From Thermoplasmata archaeon (GTDB taxonomy: Archaea; Thermoplasmatota; Thermoplasmata; Lutacidiplasmatales; UBA184): a stretch of DNA of 14,025 nt. Location of the stretch: the NCBI GenBank assembly GCA_030039995.1, contig JASHUL010000249.1:1-14025 (forward strand), read 5' to 3'. The notes beneath the pieces are model-generated. The model had not been told where the DNA came from and did not search any database. It was given only the letters and a program-made list of their open reading frames with translations. Shown here one piece after another: positions 6,228 to 12,987 of this stretch. How positions within the stretch are numbered: the first letter of the stretch is position 1; every line of letters starts with the position of its first letter. The position numbers and the translations under genes were made by a program.

Positions 6228-8092
6228 AAGCGGGACTCGAGGTCCATCAGCAGCTCGCGACCGGCAAGCTGTTCTGCGACTGCCCGAGCGACCTCACCGA
6301 GGTCGTGGAGGGGTCGTTCGCCCGCCGGCTCCGACCGGCGAGCGGGGAGAATCGGGCGGTCGATGCCGCGACCTCTTTCCAGGCGGCGCGGGGCCTTCTG
6401 TATCGGTACGAGATCTCCAACGCGAGCTGCCTTGTCGAGATGGACGAGGAGCCGCCCCACCCGCTGAACCCGGCCGCGCTGGACGTCGCGCTCACCCTCG
6501 CGCTGCTGCTCCACGCGCGTCCCGTCGACGAGATCGAGGTCATGCGGAAGATCGTCGTCGACGGCTCGAACACGGCGGGCTTCCAGCGGACCGCGCTCGT
6601 CGCGGTCGACGGCGTTCTCGAACTCGGTGGAAAGCGGTACTCGATCGCGTCGATCTGCCTCGAGGAGGACGCGGCGCGCAAGGTCCGCGAGGCCGACGGC
6701 GAGGTGACCTACCGACTCGACCGCCTGGGGATTCCGCTCGTGGAGATCGCGACCGGTCCCGAGATCGAGACCGGGGCCGAGGCACGGGCGGTGGCGGAGG
6801 AGATCGGTGCGCTCGTGCGCGCGACCCGACGGGCTCGCCGCGGGATCGGGACGATCCGGGAGGACGTCAACGTCTCGGCGGAGCGGGGCCGTCGCATCGA
6901 GATCAAGGGGGTCCAGGAGCTGCGCAAGATCGCCGAGTACGTCGACCGCGAGGTCGGACGGCAGGAGGTCCTGCTCCACGTGGCCGACGAACTGCGGGGC
7001 CGCGGCGCGTCGCTCGACGGGACGCGCGTCACCGACCTGACGACCGTACTCGGGTCGGTCGATACCGGGCCGCTCGCGCGCCCCGCGCGCAAGGGGGGAC
7101 CGATCCTCGGGCTCCGGCTGCCCGGGTTCGCCGGGCTCCTGCGCGCTCCGCCGGGCTCGGACGAGCGGCTCGGTCGCGAGCTCGCCGACCAGGCCCGTTC
7201 GGTCGGCCTGCGCGGGTTACTGCACTCGGACGAGCTTCCGGCGTACGGGGTCGACGCCGGCCACCTCGAAAAGGTGCGGGTCGCGCTGGGGGCCGGCCCG
7301 AACGACGCCTTCGTCCTCGTCGCCGACGGCGACTCGGTCCGGGCGCACGCCGCACTGGAGCGGGTCCGCGTGCGTGCCACCGCCGCGATCGAGGGCGTCC
7401 CCGGCGAAACCCGGGACCCGTTGCCCGACGGCCGCACGCGGTTCTCGCGGCCGCTCCCGGGTCGGGAACGGATGTACCCCGAAACGGACATCGCGCCGAT
7501 CCCGATCACTCCCGAACACCTCGCGCGTCTGGCAAGCCGCCTCCCCGAATCGCTCTCCGCACTGCGGGACCGGCTCGCGCGGGAGACCGGTCTCGCCCGC
7601 GAACTGATCGCCCAGCTGGTCGCGGCGGGCGAGAGCGACACGTTCGAGGAGCTCGTCCGTCGGGGGCATGCCCCCGCCATCGTCGCCCGTCTCATCGTGC
7701 AGGACCTGCCGAACGTCCCACGTCCGGAGGGCGCCGAACCGCCCGCCCTCCCGACGCGGGTTCTCGACGAGCTGCTCCGGGCCCAGGCGAGCGGTCACTT
7801 CGCGAAGGAGGGGATCCCGAACGTCCTCGCCGAACTCGCGCGAGGTGCTCCGGACCTCTCCGCGGCGATCGAGCGGGCCGGGCTCTCGGGTTTTTCGGCC
7901 GAAGATCTCGAACGACTCATCGAGCGGGTCGTGGCGGCGAACGAGGCGATCGTTCGGGACCGCGGCGATGCCGCCTTCTCGCCGCTCATGGGCGACGTCA
8001 TGCGCGAGGTCCGCGGACGCCGCGACGGGCAGGAAGTCGCCGCCGCGCTGCGGCGGGCGATCGCCCTACGGCGGGCGGACCCCGCGCCGTGA
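6224..8092 (+). CDS. gatE: Glutamyl-tRNA(Gln) amidotransferase subunit E
   Basis: GatE binds Glu-tRNA(Gln), activates the glutamyl carboxylate with ATP and amidates it with ammonia channelled from GatD. The 622-residue length is typical. The protein opens with KAGLEVHQQLATGKLFCDCP, the GatB/GatE kinase-cradle signature, and continues with RYEISNASCLVEMDEEPP and IREDVNVSAERGRRIEIKGV. Roughly residues 280-400 form the AspRS-like insertion that separates GatE from bacterial GatB. Then comes the MYPETDIAPIPI segment, and the last ~140 residues are the helical, YqeY-like tail that contacts the tRNA. The start is GTG at 6224 within GTGA, overlapping gatD by 4 nt; its stop in turn overlaps the next gene by 4 nt. 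Presence of GatDE implies that glutaminyl-tRNA is made by the indirect route here. Confidence 0.97.
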   Translation: MKAGLEVHQQLATGKLFCDCPSDLTEVVEGSFARRLRPASGENRAVDAATSFQAARGLLYRYEISNASCLVEMDEEPPHPLNPAALDVALTLALLLHARPVDEIEVMRKIVVDGSNTAGFQRTALVAVDGVLELGGKRYSIASICLEEDAARKVREADGEVTYRLDRLGIPLVEIATGPEIETGAEARAVAEEIGALVRATRRARRGIGTIREDVNVSAERGRRIEIKGVQELRKIAEYVDREVGRQEVLLHVADELRGRGASLDGTRVTDLTTVLGSVDTGPLARPARKGGPILGLRLPGFAGLLRAPPGSDERLGRELADQARSVGLRGLLHSDELPAYGVDAGHLEKVRVALGAGPNDAFVLVADGDSVRAHAALERVRVRATAAIEGVPGETRDPLPDGRTRFSRPLPGRERMYPETDIAPIPITPEHLARLASRLPESLSALRDRLARETGLARELIAQLVAAGESDTFEELVRRGHAPAIVARLIVQDLPNVPRPEGAEPPALPTRVLDELLRAQASGHFAKEGIPNVLAELARGAPDLSAAIERAGLSGFSAEDLERLIERVVAANEAIVRDRGDAAFSPLMGDVMREVRGRRDGQEVAAALRRAIALRRADPAP

Positions 8093-8835
8093 CCGGGAGC
8101 GGGTCCGTGGGGCTCCGACGGCCGCCGCGGTCCTTGCCTCGGTACCGCGCCGTGGTCACGGACGTCGACGGTACGCTCACCGGTCCCGACCGACGGATCG
8201 ACCCTCGGGCGATCCGCGCCGTGCGGGGTCTCGAAGAACGGGGGATCCCGGTCGTGCTCGCGACCGGCAACGTCCTCCCGATCGCGCTCGCGTTGCACCG
8301 CTCCCTCGGGCTGTCGGGCCCGATCGTCGCGGAGAACGGCGGCCTGGTCTACCGACACTCCCGCGACGAAGATCGGGTCGAGCGGCTCGCCGACCGGACC
8401 GTGGCGCTGCGGGCGTTTCGGGTGCTCCGGAGCGCCGGGGTTCCCGTGCGGCGTCTGTTCACGGACCGCTGGCGGGAGACGGAGGTCGCGCTCGAACCGA
8501 CCGTTCCCGTCGGTCGGGTCCGACGCGTGCTGGCCTCCCACCGCCTCCCGGTGGACGCGATCCCCACCGGCTACGCGATCCACCTGATGCAACGGGGCGC
8601 GGGGAAGCTCCCGGCGCTCGAACGCGCGCTCGCGCCGATGGGGTGGACTCCGCTCGACTGCGTCGTCCTCGGGGACGGGGACAACGACGCCGGCATGCTG
8701 CGGGCGTCCGGCTTTGGGGTCAGCTTCGCGTCGGGCAGCGCGCGGGCCCGTCGGGCCGCGCGGTACGTGGCCCGGTCGGCGTTCGCGGCGGGGTTCGTCG
8801 AAGGGCTTAAGGCGAGTGGGCTCTTGGTCCGCTGA
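8089..8835 (+). CDS. pgp: Phosphoglycolate phosphatase, archaeal HAD type
   Basis: This 248-residue HAD-superfamily phosphatase (Cof/IIB cap class) resembles the Thermoplasma TA0175 family, which hydrolyses 2-phosphoglycolate to glycolate. All four HAD motifs are present: TDVDGTLT with nucleophile Asp25 and acid/base Asp27; VVLATGN with Thr59; Lys173 in GAGKLPAL; and VLGDGDNDAGML with the Mg-binding aspartates 196 and 200. The LSGPIVAENGG segment after motif II is characteristic of this family. The likely start is the GTG at 8089, sharing GTGA with the gatE stop; the first ~18 residues are basic and variable, so a GTG at 8107 is an alternative. Phosphoglycolate arises from DNA repair or Rubisco-like reactions, neither linked in an obvious way to GatDE, so the shared transcript may be incidental. 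Exact substrate is inferred from family. Confidence 0.9.
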   Translation: MTGSGSVGLRRPPRSLPRYRAVVTDVDGTLTGPDRRIDPRAIRAVRGLEERGIPVVLATGNVLPIALALHRSLGLSGPIVAENGGLVYRHSRDEDRVERLADRTVALRAFRVLRSAGVPVRRLFTDRWRETEVALEPTVPVGRVRRVLASHRLPVDAIPTGYAIHLMQRGAGKLPALERALAPMGWTPLDCVVLGDGDNDAGMLRASGFGVSFASGSARARRAARYVARSAFAAGFVEGLKASGLLVR

Positions 8836-8836
8836 G

Positions 8837-8855
8837 GTTCCTTCCGGGAGGGAAC
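8837..8855 (+). other. 8-bp hairpin between pgp and the zinc-finger gene
   Basis: GTTCCTTC and GAGGGAAC form an 8-bp stem (one T·G pair) around a 3-nt CGG loop, immediately after the pgp stop codon. No T-run follows, so it does not look like a classic archaeal terminator. It could be an RNA-processing or stabilising hairpin, or chance. Confidence 0.4.
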
Positions 8856-8861
8856 TTACCG

Positions 8862-9083
8862 GTGCTGGTTGGGCAGTGTGCGCGGTGCGGGCTCCCCGCA
8901 TCGCTCGGATGTACGGTCTGCGGCCGCACCTTCTGCCGTAACGACCTGGACGCCGACGAGCGCGTCTGCGCGGACTGTGCGGCGTCCTTGAAGAACTCGA
9001 AGAGTCCGGTCTCGGCGCGTACCCCGCCGTCCCGACGCCTATCGCACCGGCCCCGGCCGCCCGCGATCGGGCGGGCTCAGTAG
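8862..9083 (+). CDS. B-box-like zinc-finger mini-protein
   Basis: A 73-residue protein of unknown function. Its first 40 residues hold ordered metal ligands: C6-x2-C9, C17-x2-C20, C25-x2-D28 and C36-x2-C39. The spacing of seven between the first pairs and four before C25, with Asp in the sixth position, resembles the cross-brace B-box/HIT zinc fingers that bind two zinc ions. The remaining ~30 residues are Arg/Pro/Ser-rich and probably disordered. The start is the GTG at 8862, 26 nt after pgp, so it may be the last gene of the gatD-gatE-pgp transcript. It overlaps the convergent membrane-protein gene by 7 bp. The regular cysteine spacing argues strongly that this is translated. A protein- or nucleic-acid-binding adaptor role is possible but not shown. 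Confidence 0.8.
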   Translation: MLVGQCARCGLPASLGCTVCGRTFCRNDLDADERVCADCAASLKNSKSPVSARTPPSRRLSHRPRPPAIGRAQ

Positions 9084-9436
9084 TCGGTTCCCGGGAGCAC
9101 GAGGCGGCCCTTCGGGGTCGACTGGCCGACGAAGAGAAGCCCGACACCGACCAGGCCGGTCACGAGCCCGAAGCCCACGGCCGCCCAGGCGTACGTCCCG
9201 ACGGTCGGTCCGAAGTAGATCCCGGCGACCGTGAGCCCGCTCGCGGGCGCGGTCATGTGGAGCGCGAGGTTGAGGAGAACGCCGAGTCCCCATCCGAGGA
9301 AGATCATCATCGCGCCGGCCAGGAAGTAGCCCGCGCGCTCGTCCCCGCCGTAGTCGGTCGGAGGCACCGCCGGGGTCTCCTGGAGGTCGACCACGGGTGT
9401 CCGACTTTCTTCGGGGTTTTGAGCGTTGTGCTGCAT
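9077..9436 (-). CDS. Small membrane protein with two to three TM helices, unknown function
   Basis: I do not recognise a family. The 119-residue product has a polar N-terminal ~33 residues rich in Pro, Glu and Asp. It then has a hydrophobic helix around 35-60 (AGYFLAGAMMIFLGWGLGVL) and a second long hydrophobic region around 68-105 (including YAWAAVGFGLVTGLVGVGLL), which may be one or two helices, and a short polar tail. No catalytic motif is visible. The ATG at 9436 lies 10 nt after the stop of the serine hydrolase on the same strand, so the two are almost certainly co-transcribed. It could anchor or serve that enzyme at the membrane, but this is inferred from adjacency alone. Confidence 0.8.
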   Translation of the reverse strand: MQHNAQNPEESRTPVVDLQETPAVPPTDYGGDERAGYFLAGAMMIFLGWGLGVLLNLALHMTAPASGLTVAGIYFGPTVGTYAWAAVGFGLVTGLVGVGLLFVGQSTPKGRLVLPGTDY

Positions 9437-9446
9437 CCGTGCTAGC

Positions 9447-10913
9447 TCACCACACGGTCCGCCCGCGACGCGCTCCCCGCCGTTCCGCGGCGGTCCGCCG
9501 GCGGAGCCACCGGTGCCCGACGAAGAAGCTCGAGACCCGCCCCCGCCGATCCCGCCCGAACCGCACCTCGCCCGGCGCTCCGCCGAATCGGACCACGAAC
9601 CGGTCGTGACCGGCGGGTCGGGCCCGAAGGTCCTCGACGACCAACTCGATGCCGCGGAAGTCGAGGCGCAGTTGGGCGCCCGCCGCTGTCACCCGAACCC
9701 AGATCCCCTCGCCCGAACCGAACCATCCGGTGTACTCTCGAAGCGGGCGGTCCGGCTCGCGGATGGGTCGAGGGACCGCGAACGGAGGGGTATCGAGCGG
9801 CCGCCCGAGTCGGGCGTTGACCTCGGCCATCACGACCCGCGGAGCGCTGACCCCCTCGGCGTTCGTGAGCACCACGCCCGCGACGCCCCGGCGGGGGGCG
9901 ACCACGAAGTGGGAGGAGACCCCGGGAAGGCCGCCGCTGTGGAAGTAGATCGGTGAGCCGGGGTAGTCGGGCCGGACCTCGATGCCGTACCCGTACGACA
10001 CGCCGCCCTCCACCGGAACGTGCGGTTGCGTCATCGCACGGACCGACCGCGCCGTGACGACCCGTTCGCCGTCCACCCTACCCTCGTGAAGATAGATCTG
10101 GAGGTAGCGGGCGAGGTCCTCGGCGTTCGACCGGAGGCCCCCGCACGCCCGCAAGCACGTGTCGCTCCACCACGTCTCGGACGGGGCCCACCCGCGTCGA
10201 CGACCGGTCCGACGCGGCGAGTAGAGGACCGTCACCTCGGGGTATCGAAAGAGGACCCCCGGGTCGTAGGTCGTCGAACGCATTCCGGCGGGCCGTAGGA
10301 CCGCCTCTTCCAGGTAGCTCTCGTGGGTCCGGCCCGTGACACGCTCGACGACAGCTCCGAGCAACCCGAACCCTTCGTTGGAGTAGCTGAACTGGGCCCC
10401 GGGAGGTCCGAGGAGCCGGTACCGTGCCTTCCGGAGATACTCCATCAGCTCGGCATACGTATCGATCGGCGCGTGGTCGGGGTCGATCCCGACGCGCCGG
10501 GCGGCCCGGGGGTCGAACGGAGGGTCCTCGTGGAGGGCCCGGACCGTGGTATAGTAGATCGAGGGGAGCGGAGGGAGACCGGAGGAGTGCGTGAGGAAGT
10601 GGTGCAGCGTGATCTTCCGGCTCGCGCGCGGGTCCGGGGTCCCGAACTCGGGCAGGTACCGGACCACCGGGTCGTGGACCGAGAGCTTCCCTTCCTCCTG
10701 GAGTCGGAGGAGGGCGAGGGCCGTGAACGACTTGGTCACCGACGCGAGTCCGAAGACGGTCCGTTCCGATACCGGGAGCCGACGTTCGCGGTCCCGATAC
10801 CCGTACGACCGGAAGACGGTCCGCCGACCTCGCTCGACGATCCCGACCGAGGCCCCCGGGACCTTCCAGCGACGCATCCACCGTTCGGCGAACTCCCGGG
10901 GTCCCGAGACCAT
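9447..10913 (-). CDS. Beta-lactamase-family serine hydrolase with C-terminal beta domain
   Basis: This 488-residue protein belongs to the class C beta-lactamase/DD-peptidase-like serine hydrolases (Pfam Beta-lactamase type). The active-site set is complete: Ser58 and Lys61 in GLASVTKSF, Tyr177 and Asn179 in FSYSNEGFG, and His325 with glycine in YFHSGGLPG, the counterpart of the KTG motif. LTHSSGLPP around residue 108 is also typical. Residues ~370-488 form a separate beta-rich region similar in position to the lipocalin-like domain of many family members. No signal peptide or N-terminal membrane helix is seen, so it looks cytoplasmic unless the adjacent membrane protein recruits it. Archaea lack murein, so an esterase or peptidase on another substrate is likelier than antibiotic resistance. 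The start is ATG at 10913, preceded directly by an in-frame GTG at 10916. No convincing promoter precedes it. Confidence 0.9.
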   Translation of the reverse strand: MVSGPREFAERWMRRWKVPGASVGIVERGRRTVFRSYGYRDRERRLPVSERTVFGLASVTKSFTALALLRLQEEGKLSVHDPVVRYLPEFGTPDPRASRKITLHHFLTHSSGLPPLPSIYYTTVRALHEDPPFDPRAARRVGIDPDHAPIDTYAELMEYLRKARYRLLGPPGAQFSYSNEGFGLLGAVVERVTGRTHESYLEEAVLRPAGMRSTTYDPGVLFRYPEVTVLYSPRRTGRRRGWAPSETWWSDTCLRACGGLRSNAEDLARYLQIYLHEGRVDGERVVTARSVRAMTQPHVPVEGGVSYGYGIEVRPDYPGSPIYFHSGGLPGVSSHFVVAPRRGVAGVVLTNAEGVSAPRVVMAEVNARLGRPLDTPPFAVPRPIREPDRPLREYTGWFGSGEGIWVRVTAAGAQLRLDFRGIELVVEDLRARPAGHDRFVVRFGGAPGEVRFGRDRRGRVSSFFVGHRWLRRRTAAERRGARRGRTVW

Positions 10914-10956
10914 CACGGACGGATAGAGGTCGGGCGGATGAACGGCGCGGTCGGGC

Positions 10957-11250
10957 TCAGCCGAAGCCGGTCGCCGCCTTCGCGTCCTTCGGCGGCGGGC
11001 GGAGCGGTGCCTTGCGCAGCTCCTTCGGGGTCTCGACCAAGCGGACGAGCGGCGCCGACTGCACGACGTACGCCGGCAGCCCGGTGTTCGGGTCGTTCCC
11101 CGCCCGGAGGATGTTCATGATCTCGAGCCGGATCTCGACGACCGAGCCGTCCTTGAGCTTCAGGCGGAGCTTGCCGTCGCCGCCGACGATCTCGTAATCG
11201 ACGATCTCGGCGTTCGCGAGGTCGGGCGGGGGCCCGCCCGGGCCGATCAT
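10957..11250 (-). CDS. Unknown 97-aa protein translationally coupled to rpl11
   Basis: I cannot name this family. The protein has an ordered core of about 60 residues rich in beta-strand pattern: EIVDYEIVGGDGKLRLKLKD, then VVEIRLEIMNILRAG and LPAYVVQSAPLVRLVETP, ending in a Lys/Pro-rich tail. Alternating charged and hydrophobic residues suggest a small beta-barrel or beta-sandwich, as in some RNA- or ribosome-associated proteins. Its ATG at 11250 overlaps the rpl11 stop as ATGA, so it is probably translated by the ribosome finishing L11 and made in similar amounts. It occupies the place where rpl1 is usually found in archaea. A ribosome- or translation-linked role is a guess from this position. 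Confidence 0.82.
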   Translation of the reverse strand: MIGPGGPPPDLANAEIVDYEIVGGDGKLRLKLKDGSVVEIRLEIMNILRAGNDPNTGLPAYVVQSAPLVRLVETPKELRKAPLRPPPKDAKAATGFG

Positions 11251-11714
11251 CGGGCGCCCCGAGCCGCGAGGCGACCCTTGAGGAGCGCGCGCGGGTCCTC
11301 GCCGTCCACGGTGAGCCCGAGCGAGACACAGGTGCCGATCACCTGGTTCATCTTCTCCTCGACCGACCGGCCGTGCATGTCGTCGCCCTTCGCTTCCGCG
11401 ATCCGCTGGACCGCGGCGAGCGAGACGTCCCCCGCCGTCTCCGTCTTCGGCTTGCCGGAGCCTTTCTCCTTCCCGGCTTCCTTGAGCAGCAGGGCCGCCA
11501 CGGGCGGTCGGCCGACGGTGAGGGTGAAGGCGCGGGTCGCCGGGTCGACGCGCACCACGACCGGTACGCGCATCCCGGCGAACTGCTTGGTCTTCTCGTT
11601 GATCTGGGCGACGACCTGACCCACGTTCACGCCGAGCGGACCGAGCGCGGGTCCGAGCGGAGGTCCGGCGGACGCTTTGCCGCCCTCGACGAGGACGCTC
11701 ACCTCATCCGCCAC
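11247..11714 (-). CDS. rpl11: 50S ribosomal protein L11 (uL11)
   Basis: L11 binds 23S rRNA at the GTPase-associated centre and supports the stalk during factor-driven GTP hydrolysis. The 155-residue protein matches archaeal L11. The N-terminal domain has VLVEGGKASAGPPLGPALGP followed by GVNVGQVVAQINEKT, with the conserved proline-rich hinge that contacts factors. The C-terminal RNA-binding domain spans about 72-145, with VQRIAEAKGDDMHGRSVEEK and VIGTCVSLGLTVDGEDP. The start is GTG at 11714, inside the last codons of spt5 (11-bp overlap), and the stop overlaps the next ATG. It sits in the conserved ftsZ-secE-spt5-rpl11 order and is surely co-transcribed with spt5. Confidence 0.97.
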   Translation of the reverse strand: MADEVSVLVEGGKASAGPPLGPALGPLGVNVGQVVAQINEKTKQFAGMRVPVVVRVDPATRAFTLTVGRPPVAALLLKEAGKEKGSGKPKTETAGDVSLAAVQRIAEAKGDDMHGRSVEEKMNQVIGTCVSLGLTVDGEDPRALLKGRLAARGAR

Positions 11715-12702
11715 TCTTGCCGCCTCCCCGCTCCAGCATCCGGACGTGGTCCCCGCGCACGGTGACCGGGATCGGCACGACCGCCTCGATCAGCTCCACG
11801 GTGATCTCCTCCTTCGCCTGGTCGATCTTCTTGACGCGGGCCTTCTCGCCCTTGAACGGTCCCGAGATAAGCTCGACGATGGCGCCCTCGACGAACCCTT
11901 CGACCGTGATCTTCGGTACGAGGAGCGGCTCGACCTCCTTGAGGGTCGTCTCGCCGTCCACGAGGCCCCGGGCCTTCCGGATCCCCTTCAGCATCTCGCG
12001 GACCCCTTCGAAGCTCATCCCCTCGGCGAAGACGTAGCCGCGGAGCGCCGACGGGACGAGCATCGCGAAGACGACGTCCGGTTTCTCTTCCGCGCGGGCG
12101 AGCAGGGTGTCGGCGACCTCGCGCTCGTAGCCCCGCGACGTCTTGATCGCGAGGACGGCCTGCCGAGCGACCGCCGCGAGCGTGAGGCGGAGCGCGGGCC
12201 CTCCCCCGTCGGGGTCGGCCACCGTGAGACGCACCTCCACCCGGTCGCCGTAGCGGACGCCGACCGGTGCGGTGATCTCGAAGGAGAGCGGAACGCCGGC
12301 GCCCGGTGCGATCGTGACGGACGTGGTGATCTTGCGGGCGAACAGCTCCTCCGCCTTGCGCTTCCCGGGCGGGGTCCACTGAACGGGCCATTCCGCCCCC
12401 TCGCCGGGATACGTGGACGTGTAGGCGACTTCGATACCGACCGGCACCGTCAGCGAGTCGGTCGCCTTGCTCGTGAGCACCGCGCTGAGCGTCGTGACGG
12501 TGTCCGCGGTGACGTTGCGCGGGCCCTCCTCGACCGATTTGAGCGTGAGCACGGCCGACACCTGCGGCTTCGGGGGGGCGGGTGCGACCGGCGCGGGCGG
12601 CGGAGCCGCGGCGGCGGGGGCTCCGGCCTCCGCCTTCTTCGGCGCGGGCTCGGGAGGCGCGCCCGACAGCAGACCGATGCCTTCGTCGTCGGCGGGACTC
12701 AT
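11704..12702 (-). CDS. spt5: Transcription elongation factor Spt5 (NusG) with a large N-terminal extension
   Basis: Spt5 bridges the RNA polymerase clamp, with Spt4, to keep elongation processive. Residues ~182-332 are a complete archaeal Spt5: the NGN domain begins VLAIKTSRGYEREVADTLL and includes ALRGYVFAEG, and the KOW domain follows with VEGAIVELISGPFKGEKARV. This 151-residue core is the full length of an ordinary archaeal Spt5. The protein is 332 residues because about 180 come before it. Residues 1-47 are Ala/Pro-rich and disordered; ~48-178 show alternating beta-strand pattern (SAVLTLKSVEEG, LTVPVGIEVAYTSTY, VEVRLTVADPDG) suggestive of an immunoglobulin-like sandwich. The frame is unbroken, and codon usage appears uniform. 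The start is ATG at 12702, 30 nt after secE; an Spt5-only product would need an internal start near 12160. The Spt5 assignment is secure; the fold of the extension is inferred. Confidence 0.95.
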   Translation of the reverse strand: MSPADDEGIGLLSGAPPEPAPKKAEAGAPAAAAPPPAPVAPAPPKPQVSAVLTLKSVEEGPRNVTADTVTTLSAVLTSKATDSLTVPVGIEVAYTSTYPGEGAEWPVQWTPPGKRKAEELFARKITTSVTIAPGAGVPLSFEITAPVGVRYGDRVEVRLTVADPDGGGPALRLTLAAVARQAVLAIKTSRGYEREVADTLLARAEEKPDVVFAMLVPSALRGYVFAEGMSFEGVREMLKGIRKARGLVDGETTLKEVEPLLVPKITVEGFVEGAIVELISGPFKGEKARVKKIDQAKEEITVELIEAVVPIPVTVRGDHVRMLERGGGKSGG

Positions 12703-12732
12703 CGTTTCGGGGCTCCTACTCGGGGGCGAGAC

Positions 12733-12978
12733 CTACAGGGTCGAGAAGAAGTTCGCCCAGAGCCACGGTCCCGCCTGATTGAAGAAGATGTAGATCGCGA
12801 ACCCGGTCAGGCCGATCAGGACCGCGCCGAGCGCCGTCACCTCGAGGACCTTGACGTATTCTTCCTGGGTCGGTCGACGCGCCATCCGGAGGATCCGGCC
12901 GTACTTGCCGTGGCCGACGGTGCGGAGCCGACCGTCGAAACTGTCCTGTACGCGGCGCGCGCGGTCGAGGAAGGCCAT
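12733..12978 (-). CDS. secE: Protein translocase subunit SecE (Sec61 gamma)
   Basis: SecE clamps the two halves of the SecY channel in the cytoplasmic membrane. The 81-residue protein has the archaeal form: an amphipathic basic helix (RILRMARRPTQEEYVKVLEV) that lies on the membrane surface, followed by one transmembrane helix (TALGAVLIGLTGFAIYIFF) near residues 48-66. It carries about 20 more N-terminal residues than the shortest archaeal SecE proteins, basic and plausibly cytoplasmic. The ATG at 12978 starts 9 nt after the ftsZ stop, and spt5 follows 30 nt downstream, the classic archaeal order. Confidence 0.95.
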   Translation of the reverse strand: MAFLDRARRVQDSFDGRLRTVGHGKYGRILRMARRPTQEEYVKVLEVTALGAVLIGLTGFAIYIFFNQAGPWLWANFFSTL

Positions 12979-12987
12979 GGGGTTTCC

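Noticed and set aside
6085..8835. A 916-codon open frame on the plus strand spanning gatD end, gatE and pgp
   Set aside because: Only its last 248 codons, from the GTG at 8089, are real (pgp). The rest is an Arg/Gly/Pro-rich shadow of gatE caused by high GC and scarce stop codons.
7795..9147. A 450-codon minus-strand frame opposite gatE, pgp and the zinc-finger gene
   Set aside because: Its composition is Arg/Pro/Ser-rich and shows no domain, while the plus strand carries well-conserved proteins over the same bases.
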